Positions 52,402 to 62,073 of a stretch of DNA of 64,000 nt are shown here, in pieces. The notes below the pieces were generated by a model. It was not told where the DNA came from, searched no databases, and worked only from the letters and a program-made list of their open reading frames with translations. Source of the stretch: Haliscomenobacter sp041740695 (GTDB lineage Bacteria; Bacteroidota; Bacteroidia; Chitinophagales; Saprospiraceae); NCBI RefSeq assembly GCF_041740695.1, contig NZ_JBGSLK010000020.1, positions 1 to 64,000 of the forward strand. Direction: 5' to 3'. The position numbers and the translations under genes were made by a program. Every line of letters begins with the position of its first letter. The first letter of the stretch is position 1.

Positions 52402-53208
52402 TTAAAATTTCACCAACTCGTGGATCACCCACCCGGTGTTTTCGACTTCATTGTTGACCAGCAAGGTTCCTTTGCTGCGCCATTTGGTTTCCTGGGCGCT
52501 TAAAAAATGCAGCGGAGTAAAGCGGTCAATCCCCGGCATCCAACGGATCAGGAGGTCTACAGTCTCCTTGATTTTATTGGTGTCTTCCAAGATAAAGGGT
52601 TCGCTCAGTACTAACTTTTTGTGGCGGTCGGGTAGTACAATGGCTACGTCGGAAATGCTGGCAACTGGTACACTGGCCTGGCCATCAAACACCCAACTAC
52701 GGTGAGGGTTTCCCCGCAGTTCTATCCAGACCAACGGTGTATTCGCCTGGGTAAAACGCCCCCAGCGGAGCTCGTTGAAGTCCATTTTCCAGGGCGGGAG
52801 GGTCATTTCAAGGCATTCTACGTAGCCCCAACCAGAAAGGATAGGCTCATTTCCTATGCGGATGGTACATTGAGCCGCAGGTTGCATGCAATGCCAATCG
52901 AGGTAACCCTCTTCGGTGTCGTGGAGCCGCGTGCGGATGGGCGGGGCTGCGCTGTGCCATTCTCCGGAAAGGTCTAAACTAGCGTCATGCCAACGAATGG
53001 TTTTTTCCTCAATTTCTGGCTCCTGAACCGTTTTGAGTTTGCTCATATGGTGCCTTTCTCCAGCTCCATCCACATAAATGTAACTGACGTACCCGACTTT
53101 GAACGCCCGCCAATGGAGCAAGGCCGCATAACAGATCAGTACCCTGCCGTCCTCAGTAGTACAGTCGAAGTACCATTTTTTTAAATGAAAAGATGATTTT
53201 GTCTTCAT
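52402..53208 (-). CDS. CrtC/AttH-like lipocalin-fold protein
   Basis: 268 aa from the ATG at 53206-53208 (a TTG ten codons earlier is less likely). No clear signal peptide. Conserved-looking segments are KKWYFDCTTEDGRV at the start, SGWGYVECLEMTLPPW in the middle and NELRWGRF after it. The pattern (WYFD, G-x-GYVE, LRWGR) is reminiscent of the hydroxyneurosporene synthase/AttH family, whose members bind or hydrate hydrophobic substrates. As I recall, AttH-type proteins are encoded beside ABC transporters in other bacteria. It is the first gene of the operon with ATPase, permease and the Lgt-like fusion. Confidence 0.6.
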   Translation of the reverse strand: MKTKSSFHLKKWYFDCTTEDGRVLICYAALLHWRAFKVGYVSYIYVDGAGERHHMSKLKTVQEPEIEEKTIRWHDASLDLSGEWHSAAPPIRTRLHDTEEGYLDWHCMQPAAQCTIRIGNEPILSGWGYVECLEMTLPPWKMDFNELRWGRFTQANTPLVWIELRGNPHRSWVFDGQASVPVASISDVAIVLPDRHKKLVLSEPFILEDTNKIKETVDLLIRWMPGIDRFTPLHFLSAQETKWRSKGTLLVNNEVENTGWVIHELVKF

Positions 53209-53357
53209 GTCCAATTGATCAGTCGAATCCAAATTCAAGTAAAATTGTAGTAAAGTAAATGATATAAGTTACTGCCGGAACTGAGATATATACAATGTTA
53301 GCGATGCTAAGTAACGAGTAAACTGTATTTTGTGCCCAGAATCAACAAGGAAGGTCA

Positions 53358-53756
53358 ATGGAAGAGATCATCAAAGAAATTGCAGAATTACTGGATATAC
53401 AGGAGGTGGTGTTTTTACACAAGAAAACCCACGAAATTTTAGCTTATCCCATTGCGGATGGGCCTACGGATGAAGAGTTTGACTACATCGAGCAAGAGGT
53501 CATGGAAGTAATCAATGCTGATCCGGACAGTTACATCCGTTTTGACCCACTCAACTCGCGTGAATCATTTCAAATGATGGAAGATTTTGTAGAGACCATC
53601 AAAAATGTACGTTTAAGGGATCGCTTGATTGATGCGCTATCCATCAAAAAACCATTCCGCAGCTTTCGGAATGCCATTCAGAGCGAAGAAATAGAAGATG
53701 ACTGGTACGCGTATAAGGATGCTTATTTGCAGATGTATGTGAGAGACAGGTTATAA
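53358..53756 (+). CDS. UPF0158 family protein
   Basis: 132 aa, acidic and soluble. The segment RESFQMMEDFVETI followed by LRDRLIDALSIKKPFRSFRN is the family hallmark. Function unknown. It is divergent from the CrtC/AttH-like operon over a 149-bp region that includes a TTAGC/GCTAA short inverted repeat (53298-53310). It converges with the acyl-CoA ligase gene with 3 bp between stops and no hairpin. Confidence 0.85.
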   Translation: MEEIIKEIAELLDIQEVVFLHKKTHEILAYPIADGPTDEEFDYIEQEVMEVINADPDSYIRFDPLNSRESFQMMEDFVETIKNVRLRDRLIDALSIKKPFRSFRNAIQSEEIEDDWYAYKDAYLQMYVRDRL

Positions 53757-53759
53757 ACT

Positions 53760-55463
53760 TTAGGCTGTTTTTATCCCCGCCGCGCCCTCCAACCCCAATT
53801 CCGCAATGCTCTGCTCCCGCATTTCTACCTTGCGGATTTTCCCGGTAACCGTCATCGGAAAACCATCGGTAAAACGCACGTAGTGTGGGACTTTGTAGTG
53901 GGCAATCTGCCCCTGGCAATAAGCCTGCACTTCTTCAACACTCAGGGTTTCACCCTCTTTAACCCGAATCCAGGCCATCACCGCTTCCACGTATTTGGCA
54001 TCCGGCACGCCGATAACCTGCACGTCGCTGATTTTGGGATGGGTGTACAAAAACTCCTCAATCTCGCGGGGATAGATGTTTTCTCCGCCTCGAATGATCA
54101 TGTCTTTGATGCGGCCCACAATTTTGACGTAACCCTCTTCATCCATTGTCGCCAGATCGCCAGTGTGCATCCAGCGGGCTTTGTCGATGGCGTTTCGGGT
54201 GGAGGTTTCGTTGTTCCAATAGCCCAGCATCACGCTGTAGCCACGGGTACACAACTCGCCGGGAATCCCGCGTGGAACGCTGCGCCCGGTTTCGGGATCG
54301 ATGATTTTGACTTCTAGGTGCGGGTGGATTTGGCCAACGGTACTGACTTGTTTTTCCAGCGGCGTTCCTACCCTTGTCTGGGTACTCACCGGGCTGGTTT
54401 CGGTCATGCCGTAGGCGATTTCCATTTCGGCTACGTGCATCAGGCTTTGCACTTTTTTCATCACTTCAATCGGGCAAGGCGAGCCCGCCATAATGCCCGT
54501 CCGTAAGCTAGTCAGATCGTATTGGGCAAAATCGGGCAAGTCCAATTCGGCAATAAACATGGTTGGGACGCCAAAAATTCCGGTAGCTTTTTCCCGTTCC
54601 ACCGCAGCCAAAGTACTGGCTGGATCAAATCCTTCACTAGGGTAAATCATGGTTGCCCCATGCGTCACGCAGCCCAAATTACCCATTACCATGCCAAAGC
54701 AGTGGTAAAGTGGCACCGGAATGACCAGTCGATCCTTTTCGGTGAAATTCATCAACTCCGCTACAAAGTAGCCATTGTTCAAAATGTTGTGGTGGCTGAG
54801 CGTGGCACCTTTGGGGAAGCCCGTAGTGCCGGAAGTGTATTGTATATTGATGGGTTCGTCAAAAGCCAGGCTGCTTTGGCGTTGATTTAAAGCTTCATTT
54901 GAGCTTTTTTCAGCTTCCTGCAAAAAATCGTCCCAGCGCCACATGCCTGGTTTTTCGTCTTCGGCCATCCGAATGATGGTTTGCAAATGAGCAGCCTTTT
55001 CCGCTTTCAATTCTCCTTTTGGGCAATGTTGCAACTCCGGGGCCAAGGCAAAAAGCATCTCCGTAAAGTTGGAAGTCTTGAACTGATCAGCGATCACTAC
55101 CGTACTGCATTCGGATTGGTTCAGTGCGTATTCCAATTCATGCAGGCGGTAACTAGGGTTGATGTTGACCAGAATGGCCCCAATTTTGGCCGTGGCAAAT
55201 TGGGTGACTGTCCACTCGTAGCGGTTAGGTGACCAGATACCCACCCGATCGCCTTTTTGTACCCCCAGGGCTAAAAATGCCTTGGCACAGTCGTCTACTA
55301 TTGCTTTGAACTGCTGGTAAGTGAAACGAATGTCCTGATGTTGTACGATTAGTGCATCGTTTTCAGGAAAACGAGCCGCAATATCGTCGAGCATGTCGCC
55401 AATGGTGATGCCGAGCAAGGGTTTGGTACTGGTACCGCTGAGGTAGCTGAGTTGAGTGGACAT
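53760..55463 (-). CDS. Acyl-CoA ligase (AMP-binding, FadD-like)
   Basis: 567 aa from the ATG at 55461-55463; the upstream in-frame extension has no similarity. The AMP-binding P-loop is YTSGTTGFPKGA (~208), the second motif YGMTETSP (~353) and the C-terminal domain has GRIKDMIIRGGENIYPREIEE. It activates a fatty acid to acyl-CoA in the cytoplasm. The neighbouring 485 bp region toward susC does not contain the TAGCGAA palindrome found before the acyl-CoA dehydrogenase. Acyl chain length cannot be told. Confidence 0.92.
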   Translation of the reverse strand: MSTQLSYLSGTSTKPLLGITIGDMLDDIAARFPENDALIVQHQDIRFTYQQFKAIVDDCAKAFLALGVQKGDRVGIWSPNRYEWTVTQFATAKIGAILVNINPSYRLHELEYALNQSECSTVVIADQFKTSNFTEMLFALAPELQHCPKGELKAEKAAHLQTIIRMAEDEKPGMWRWDDFLQEAEKSSNEALNQRQSSLAFDEPINIQYTSGTTGFPKGATLSHHNILNNGYFVAELMNFTEKDRLVIPVPLYHCFGMVMGNLGCVTHGATMIYPSEGFDPASTLAAVEREKATGIFGVPTMFIAELDLPDFAQYDLTSLRTGIMAGSPCPIEVMKKVQSLMHVAEMEIAYGMTETSPVSTQTRVGTPLEKQVSTVGQIHPHLEVKIIDPETGRSVPRGIPGELCTRGYSVMLGYWNNETSTRNAIDKARWMHTGDLATMDEEGYVKIVGRIKDMIIRGGENIYPREIEEFLYTHPKISDVQVIGVPDAKYVEAVMAWIRVKEGETLSVEEVQAYCQGQIAHYKVPHYVRFTDGFPMTVTGKIRKVEMREQSIAELGLEGAAGIKTA

Positions 55464-55948
55464 ATCTATAAATTTGGAACAAACATTTAAATCAAGTTTT
55501 CCGGGTTTCGGAATATAAAATGTGAATATCTGGTATTTAAAGAAGAAAAACACCTAAAAATATCTTTCAAAAAAATATTGCTTCAAAATAGGAAGTTATA
55601 AAAAACAATTGTAGGTTTGACAATTAATGATCCCAAACATTCGGACAAGACACTATAAACACTTTTTAAAAGCTTTAAGGCCATTCGGTTCTTTTAAAGT
55701 TCAAGTTAAACTATTGCTTACAACTCATCATTTCCCTTTGAAATGGACTCAAGGGCAATGACTGGAATGCCTGATTGGTTTTAATTTTTTTGCTAAAAAA
55801 TTCAATCGATTTCAAGTGTTTTTTCGGCAAAAAAATTCAATCGATTTCACGGCGGGGATTCACTGGAGGACAATGGGTTAAACCATGTTCAAGGCTGGTG
55901 ATTTATATCCGCTTTTGATATATTTTCTCATTTAAATCCATTAACCCT
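55464..55948. other. Divergent gene-free region before susC
   Basis: 485 bp, AT-rich, between the acyl-CoA ligase and susC. A 20-bp direct repeat with 35-bp period is at 55795-55849. A TTGACA-like word occurs at 55617-55622 but without a matching downstream box. I see no sigma/anti-sigma genes or hybrid two-component regulator, which often sit beside susC. Confidence 0.6.
55795..55849 (+). promoter_or_regulatory. Direct repeat AAAAAATTCAATCGATTTCA, two copies, period 35 bp
   Basis: Copies at 55795-55814 and 55830-55849 are identical over 20 bp. Each contains the palindrome-like ATCGAT. They lie 100-154 bp before the susC start. Spacing of ~3.3 helical turns fits two binding sites of one regulator. 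Confidence 0.5.
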
Positions 55949-58900
55949 ATGATGCGACTAAACAAACTCGTTGTTCTAGTCTTGGCTATTTTTTGCTGCC
56001 ACCTAACAGTAATTGCACAGCAGGTGACAGGTAAAGTTACAGCCAATGACGGGACTCCTTTGATTGGAGTGAATATTTCCGTCAAAGAGACCAATACAGG
56101 TACTATTTCAGAATCGGATGGAACATTCCAAATTGCTGCCGCTCCAGGCAATACTTTGGTTTTTAGTTACATCGGATTCGCAGCCTATGAAATTAAATTA
56201 GGCAATGAAAAAAAGTTGGATGTCACTTTGAAAGAAGACGCTCAGAGTTTGACTGAAGTAGTTGTAACCGCACTAGGGGTGCAAAGGGAATCCAAAAAAT
56301 TGGGCTATTCTGTAACCGCGGTGAATACAGATCAGCTCACCCAAAACAGAACGACCAACGTGATGGAGTCGCTGGAAGGTCGGGTGGCCGGCCTGAATAT
56401 TACCCCTCCGGCGGCTGGTGCAGGATCTAGTATGCAGATACGTTTACGCGGCCAAGCTGCGTTTGCGGGAGCAAACAATTCTCCCCTGATTGTCATCAAT
56501 GGGCTTCCGATTGATCAGGGTGCGCGGGGTGTGAATGGTTTGGGAACCCCACGTGACCTCGGTGATAACTTGTCAAACATTAACCCGGATGACATAGAAA
56601 GTATGACCGTGTTGAAGGGCGCAACTGCCGCGGCCATTTATGGCGCCAGAGCAGCCAACGGTGCCATCATTATCACCACCAAATCTGGCCGAAAGAACCA
56701 GGGCATTGGTGTGGAATATAGCTCCAATTACTCGATCCAGCAACCACTCAATTTCTTTGACTTCCAGACGGAATACGGCCAAGGAACCGGAGGGAAAAGA
56801 CCTACCAGTGGTGCCAATGCTGCCACTACTGGTCAGTTTGCCTGGGGTGAACGCTTGGATGGGGTACCCACCCCCATTTTTGATGGTACCTTGCAACCTT
56901 ATTCAGCTAATCCAAACAACCTTTTCGACTTTTTGCAAACAGGAAAAGACTTCACCAATACGATTGCCATGTCTGGTGGTGGTGCCAATGGAAGCTTCAG
57001 GGCATCATTTTCCAACACGGAAGCTGAAGGGATCACTCCGAACAATGAGTACAAAAGGAAGATTGCCAATGTTGGGATCAATCACAACGTTACTAAAAAA
57101 CTCAAACTGTTGTTGAACATCAACTACACCAATGAAACGCAGATTAACCCACCACAAATTGGTACACAGGGGCCAGGTGCAGTCAATTTCTTTACTCGGA
57201 TGGCTACCTCCATTCCACTCTCGGCATATAAAAACAGTGCCATTGCTGCCAATGGAACGGAAACTCTGACTTCCGGTTTTCAGGGTACATTGTTAAACCC
57301 ATACTATGCTTTAGCCGTCGGTCAACGTTATCAAACTCAGCGGGATCGCTTTTTGTCAACAGCTACCTTAAGGTATGATCTGACCGATTGGTTGTATGTA
57401 CAGGGCAGGTATAATTATGACTTTGCGCTTAGTTTTACCGAGTCTCACGATCCGGGTGGGATAGGCACCAGCGTACCAACCAATGCGGATGGTACTTTTA
57501 AAGGGGGATACAATTTGTCCGAAAACAAGGGCACTGATGTGAATGCTGATTTCCTGGTCGGTGGTGGCAAAGAGTTTGGTAAATTTTCAGTGGATGCCAA
57601 CGTTGGTGGAAACACCTGGAGGGTGAAAAACAATGGATTCAACCAAAGTTCGTCAAACTTTATTGTCCGTGATCTTTATTCAATTGGAAACGGTAGCATT
57701 CGCAACCAAGGTTATGGTTTTTCCCAATACAGGGTTAATTCACTGTATGGCTGGGCAGAACTCGGGTACAATAATTTGCTCTATCTAAACTTTACGGGCA
57801 GACAAGATTGGTTCTCCGTCTTAAATCCAGAGGACAACAGCGAGCTTTACCAATCTGTTTCGGGTAGTTTTATTTTCTCTGAGTTGATAAAAAACCAGAA
57901 ATGGTTGTCTTACGGAAAGCTGAGGGCTTCCTGGGCTGAAGTGGGAAGCTCAAACGGGGTAAATCCTTACGATGGGGTGCTTGTATATGGAATCAGTCAA
58001 AACCAATTTCAAGGTCAAACGACTGCCAGTATTTCAGGGGGCACTGCACCCAACCGGTTTTTACGGCCTTTTAGTGTAGAAGAAAAAGAAATTGGCATTG
58101 AAATGAGGATGTTTGGCAATCGGGTAACGCTAGATGTTTCGGCTTTTGAAAAAATAACCACCGATCAGGTATTGGATGTTCAATTGTCGAATTCCTCTGG
58201 ATACAACAGCTCGAAGGAGAATCTTGGTTCCTTGAAAAACAGTGGTTTGGAATTTTTGCTTGAAGTTAAACCAATCCAAACCCAGAATTTTAGTTGGTCA
58301 AGTTCCTGGAATCATGCTTTCCTGGCTACAAAAGTACTTTCAGTTGGGGCACCGAGTGACATCATTGTAGTCAACTGGGGGGCTACCGGGAATGAGTTCA
58401 TTGGACAACTTCGCTATGTAGAAGGACTCCCCATGAACCAAGTTTATGCCAGAACCTATTTAAAAAATGAAGAAGGCCAGATTCTCCTTACTGACCAGGG
58501 GCGTCTGATTCCCTCATCGGACTACGTTAGTTTTGGTAGCTCGATTCCGAAGCATACAGGTGGTTGGAATAATACATTTACCTACAAAAATCTGAGTCTT
58601 GCCGTTCATTTTGATTACAAGCTGGGAGGCGTTGTAATTTCTTCGACTGCGTTGAACGCAACCCGGCAAGGGCATTCCAAACAGTCCTTAGTTGGTCGTG
58701 GGCCCGGAGAAACGGGTGTTGTGTTTCCTGGTGTCTACCGATCAAACGAACAGCCAAATACTAAGGCTGTAGATCCTGCCCAATTCTACGCAGATTATCG
58801 GAACAATCAAATGGGGGATATCTTTACCTTCAAGTCAGATTTTGTTAAGCTGAGAAACATCTCATTATCCTATAATCTCACGGATATGCTACACAAATCA

Positions 58901-59089
58901 AATGCCTTGAGGTTCATTAAAGGCTTATCCCTGACGGCCTCCTGCCGCAATTTGGCATTGCTGTACAAGGATATTCCTGACCTTGATCCAGAGGCCATTC
59001 AATCTTCGGGAGACTTCCGGTCTGGTTATGAGAATACCTCGCTGCCAACCACCCGCAATTTCAATTTTAGTCTTAATGCCAAATTCTAA
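55949..59089 (+). CDS. SusC/RagA-type TonB-linked outer-membrane transporter
   Basis: 1046 aa. Signal peptide ending near VIAQQ, then a carboxypeptidase-regulatory-like domain (VTGKVTANDGTPLIGVN...; ~25-105), the plug with the family LKGATAAAIYGARAANGAI segment, and a long barrel. The size and the SusD partner directly after it define a SusC. It imports an oligomeric or charged glycan-like nutrient with TonB energy. The susD start overlaps its stop by one base (TAATG), so translation is coupled. Substrate unknown, but the sugar-acid enzymes nearby point to acidic sugars. Confidence 0.95.
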   Translation: MMRLNKLVVLVLAIFCCHLTVIAQQVTGKVTANDGTPLIGVNISVKETNTGTISESDGTFQIAAAPGNTLVFSYIGFAAYEIKLGNEKKLDVTLKEDAQSLTEVVVTALGVQRESKKLGYSVTAVNTDQLTQNRTTNVMESLEGRVAGLNITPPAAGAGSSMQIRLRGQAAFAGANNSPLIVINGLPIDQGARGVNGLGTPRDLGDNLSNINPDDIESMTVLKGATAAAIYGARAANGAIIITTKSGRKNQGIGVEYSSNYSIQQPLNFFDFQTEYGQGTGGKRPTSGANAATTGQFAWGERLDGVPTPIFDGTLQPYSANPNNLFDFLQTGKDFTNTIAMSGGGANGSFRASFSNTEAEGITPNNEYKRKIANVGINHNVTKKLKLLLNINYTNETQINPPQIGTQGPGAVNFFTRMATSIPLSAYKNSAIAANGTETLTSGFQGTLLNPYYALAVGQRYQTQRDRFLSTATLRYDLTDWLYVQGRYNYDFALSFTESHDPGGIGTSVPTNADGTFKGGYNLSENKGTDVNADFLVGGGKEFGKFSVDANVGGNTWRVKNNGFNQSSSNFIVRDLYSIGNGSIRNQGYGFSQYRVNSLYGWAELGYNNLLYLNFTGRQDWFSVLNPEDNSELYQSVSGSFIFSELIKNQKWLSYGKLRASWAEVGSSNGVNPYDGVLVYGISQNQFQGQTTASISGGTAPNRFLRPFSVEEKEIGIEMRMFGNRVTLDVSAFEKITTDQVLDVQLSNSSGYNSSKENLGSLKNSGLEFLLEVKPIQTQNFSWSSSWNHAFLATKVLSVGAPSDIIVVNWGATGNEFIGQLRYVEGLPMNQVYARTYLKNEEGQILLTDQGRLIPSSDYVSFGSSIPKHTGGWNNTFTYKNLSLAVHFDYKLGGVVISSTALNATRQGHSKQSLVGRGPGETGVVFPGVYRSNEQPNTKAVDPAQFYADYRNNQMGDIFTFKSDFVKLRNISLSYNLTDMLHKSNALRFIKGLSLTASCRNLALLYKDIPDLDPEAIQSSGDFRSGYENTSLPTTRNFNFSLNAKF

Positions 59090-60660
59090 TGACTATGAAA
59101 AAGTTTAAAGGACTTTTGCTGATAAGTGCCATCTTCTTCTTGTTGGGAGGATGCGACAAGGATTTTATCGAATTAAACACAAATCCTTACGCGGTAACCG
59201 ATCTTGATCCAGCCCTTTTGTTTGCTGGTGCTCAACGTACACACCTGGGTGGTTGGGAAACAGAACATACAATTGTTCAACACTTTGTGAACCCCTTCAA
59301 CTCAGGAGCTACCCAGGGCCCCAATTTTAATGCCGACATAGATGGGTTCAACAATGGGAAGTGGGACGGAAGCTATCCTGGCTCAATTAAAAACATGGTC
59401 CAAGCACTTTCACTTTTAGAAGGGAGCGATCGGGTAAACTTACGGAGCATGTTGCGCATCTGGAAAGCCCAGGTCTTTATGGGTTTGGTAGACACCCATG
59501 CGGATATTCCCTACTTCAACGCAGGACAAGCTTTTCTCAAAGGAAGTGAGTACTTCTACCCAGCTTATGACGATGATACCGCCATTTACGCTGATCTGGA
59601 AAAAGAACTCAAGGAGGCGATTGCTGCGTTGAATCCGGGTGGCGACTTTGTTTCCTCAGATCTCTTTTTTGGGGCGAATGGATCAGCTAAAACCACTACA
59701 GCCACAGCACAGGTGGACAAGTGGAAAAAATTGGGTAATTCTCTGTTGTTGAGATTGGGCATGCGGTATTCAAAGTTGGATGCAGCCAAAGCCAAAACAA
59801 TTGTTACAGAGGCATTTAATGGCGGAGTCATGAAATCCAACGATGACAATGCCTGGGTTAAGTACGATGGTACCCTCTTTACAAATGGGGCTAACGGTGG
59901 CCTGGTCAACAACAACCCTTATTTTTACTACGCTGCCGAGCCTTTAGTAGAACAATTGAAAACAACAGCTGATCCCCGGGGGCAATTTATAGTGGCTACT
60001 TATGCCAACCCTTCCAATCCATTGGCTGATCCTGCTCCCAACACCAAATTGGCTGATCAGTTTGGCGTGCCTGTAGGCGTGATCAATACCGATCTGACCA
60101 AGCCAGCCTACCGTGGTGCCAAAGGTGGCGGTTACAACTATTCACAAATGAACGTGAATGTGGTAGCTTCCTTAACAGCTCCCGATTTCTGGGTGACTTT
60201 TTCGGAAGTTTCCTTACTCCTAGCCGAAGCGGCACAAAGAGGTTGGATTGCTGGAGGCGAAGCAGCAGCCAAACAATATTACGAAGATGGCATCAAAGCA
60301 GACATCAAGCGTTATGCGCTGTATCCCAAATCTTCAACCATTTCTGACGCAGATATCGCTACTTTTCTGGCCAGTCCGGGGGTAGCTTACAATGCGGCGG
60401 ATGCGCTCAAGTTGATCAACACCCAACTTTGGATTGCCTACATTAGGAATGGAACTCAGGCATGGGCCAATTTCAGAAGAAGTGGCTTTCCGGCTTTGAG
60501 TCCTAATAAGTTCAACAATCTGCTCAACGGTGGGTTTATCCGACGATTGTCATATCCAGATTATGAATTGGCTCAAAACCGGACGAATTACCAGAGTGCC
60601 GTAACAGCCATTGGTGGAACGGATAATTTGACAACAAGGGTATTCTGGGATAAAGAATAG
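59089..60660 (+). CDS. SusD/RagB-type substrate-binding lipoprotein
   Basis: 523 aa, lipoprotein (lipobox ending GGC), then the SusD-like_2 type beginning (DFIELNTNPYAVTDLDPALLFAGAQ). TPR-like helices form the fold; no further domain is fused. It covers the SusC barrel and binds substrate outside the cell. The ATG at 59095 is an alternative start. Two T-rich signals and a strong terminator follow the stop. Confidence 0.94.
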   Translation: MTMKKFKGLLLISAIFFLLGGCDKDFIELNTNPYAVTDLDPALLFAGAQRTHLGGWETEHTIVQHFVNPFNSGATQGPNFNADIDGFNNGKWDGSYPGSIKNMVQALSLLEGSDRVNLRSMLRIWKAQVFMGLVDTHADIPYFNAGQAFLKGSEYFYPAYDDDTAIYADLEKELKEAIAALNPGGDFVSSDLFFGANGSAKTTTATAQVDKWKKLGNSLLLRLGMRYSKLDAAKAKTIVTEAFNGGVMKSNDDNAWVKYDGTLFTNGANGGLVNNNPYFYYAAEPLVEQLKTTADPRGQFIVATYANPSNPLADPAPNTKLADQFGVPVGVINTDLTKPAYRGAKGGGYNYSQMNVNVVASLTAPDFWVTFSEVSLLLAEAAQRGWIAGGEAAAKQYYEDGIKADIKRYALYPKSSTISDADIATFLASPGVAYNAADALKLINTQLWIAYIRNGTQAWANFRRSGFPALSPNKFNNLLNGGFIRRLSYPDYELAQNRTNYQSAVTAIGGTDNLTTRVFWDKE

Positions 60661-60686
60661 GTTTTTATTTAAGTGTGTAAAAATTT

Positions 60687-60714
60687 AGGGGGGCAACTGC
60701 GTAGTTGCCCCCCT
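60687..60714. terminator. Strong bidirectional terminator hairpin
   Basis: Arms 60687-60698 and 60703-60714 (AGGGGGGCAACT and its complement) form a perfect 12-bp GC-rich stem with a 4-nt loop, followed by T-rich sequence; A-rich sequence lies on the other side. It separates convergent susD and the enolase-superfamily gene. Confidence 0.9.
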
Positions 60715-60749
60715 TTCTTTTAACATTACACTAAAATCAAGCTCATTTT

Positions 60750-62039
60750 TTATTCAAAAAACGGTATTCCCTGAGCGGCATATTTTTTCAAACCTTCTTC
60801 GTTGATGCTCACTCCAATACCTGGCTTGTCCGACACTTTGATAAAGCCTTTATCTACAAATTCCGGACCATCAAAATTGACAATTTCTTTCCACATTGGC
60901 TCTTTGTGGAAATAAATCTGCCATTCCAAAATCATAAAATTGGGCACAGAGGCACACACATGGGCAGCGGCCATGGCGCCTAGGTAAGAAGCAACCATGT
61001 GGGGGGCAAAAGGAACATAGTACAAGTTAGCCAGGTTCGCAATGCGTTGACCTTCACCTAGTCCACCAGCTTTTTGTAGATCCGGCATGACGATGTCTAC
61101 TGCGCCTTTTTCCAACAAAGGGCGAAATCCATAAGCCAAATAATGATTCTCCCCTGCACAAATAGGCGTGCTGGTTGATTTGGCGATTTCCGCGTAAGCA
61201 TCTACGTTTTCGGCAGGAATGGGCTCCTCCAACCACATCAGGTTCAATGGCTCCAATATTTTAGCCACGCGTTGGCCAGTTGGGAAGTCATAACGGCCGT
61301 GCATGTCGGCACAAATGTCAATATTTGGCCCCACCGCTTGCCGGGCAGCAGCCATTTGGTCATACATTCTCTGGATTTCAGCGGGACCGGCAGTCCAGTT
61401 GTAGCGGTCGTATTTGTTGGGGTCATTGCCTTGATCGAGGTCAAACTTTACAGCAGTGAACCCCATTGCAACGGCCTCTTTTGCAGCGGTGGCAAAGTCC
61501 TCTGGCTTGGGCAATTGGTTCTGATACAGTGCAGTATCCATGTAAACCCGCACCCTGTCGCGAAACTTACCACCCAATAGCTGATAGACTGGAACGTTCA
61601 GCGCTTTCCCTGCCAAGTCCCATAAGGCTGTTTCAATTGCGGATAAAACTGCGATGTACATCCCTGCCTGAGCGCCTCCAAAAACTCCACCTTTTCTAAT
61701 CTGATCGAATATTCGGTGGACGTTAAGTGGGCTCTGGTCTCTCAACATCATCCCAAAGCGTTTGGCCAAATGATAGGCGCCTGATACCGCATCTACACCT
61801 TCACCATAGCCGACGATATCCTGATTGGTGGTTATTTTGATGAACATTCTTCCCCCGCCTCTCAGGTACGCAACTTTTACATCCTTGATTTTTAAATCAG
61901 TAGGAGCAGATAACTTAGGATTAACGTCTACTGCATTGGTAAATCCCTTGCCAAAAGTTTGGGTGAGCCCCGTAAACCCCATGGCACCAACCAAGGCGCT
62001 TTTGCTCAAAAACGAACGTCTTGAAGCTGTTTTTTTCAT
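60750..62039 (-). CDS. Tat-exported mandelate racemase/muconate lactonising (enolase) superfamily enzyme
   Basis: 429 aa. The start MKKTASRRSFLSKSALVG is a textbook twin-arginine signal, so the enzyme is exported folded. The enolase-superfamily fold carries the metal ligands in DICADMHGRYD, WLEEPIP and CAGENHY, and the catalytic His pair (DxH in ADMHG; PH in FAPHM) of the galactonate-dehydratase-like group. A Lys of the KxD type is at AVKFDLDQ. It would dehydrate an acid sugar such as an aldonate in the periplasm. Same strand as the RraA-like gene (35 bp downstream of its stop), so they form one operon. Confidence 0.88.
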   Translation of the reverse strand: MKKTASRRSFLSKSALVGAMGFTGLTQTFGKGFTNAVDVNPKLSAPTDLKIKDVKVAYLRGGGRMFIKITTNQDIVGYGEGVDAVSGAYHLAKRFGMMLRDQSPLNVHRIFDQIRKGGVFGGAQAGMYIAVLSAIETALWDLAGKALNVPVYQLLGGKFRDRVRVYMDTALYQNQLPKPEDFATAAKEAVAMGFTAVKFDLDQGNDPNKYDRYNWTAGPAEIQRMYDQMAAARQAVGPNIDICADMHGRYDFPTGQRVAKILEPLNLMWLEEPIPAENVDAYAEIAKSTSTPICAGENHYLAYGFRPLLEKGAVDIVMPDLQKAGGLGEGQRIANLANLYYVPFAPHMVASYLGAMAAAHVCASVPNFMILEWQIYFHKEPMWKEIVNFDGPEFVDKGFIKVSDKPGIGVSINEEGLKKYAAQGIPFFE

Positions 62040-62073
62040 GTTTATAGTTTAATAAATGATGATGAACTTGAAC

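Noticed and set aside
27529..53256. 15-bp word AAATTGTAGTAAAGT found at 27529-27543 and 53242-53256
   Set aside because: A few exact 15-mers are expected by chance in 64 kb, more so in AT-rich sequence; no structure surrounds either copy.
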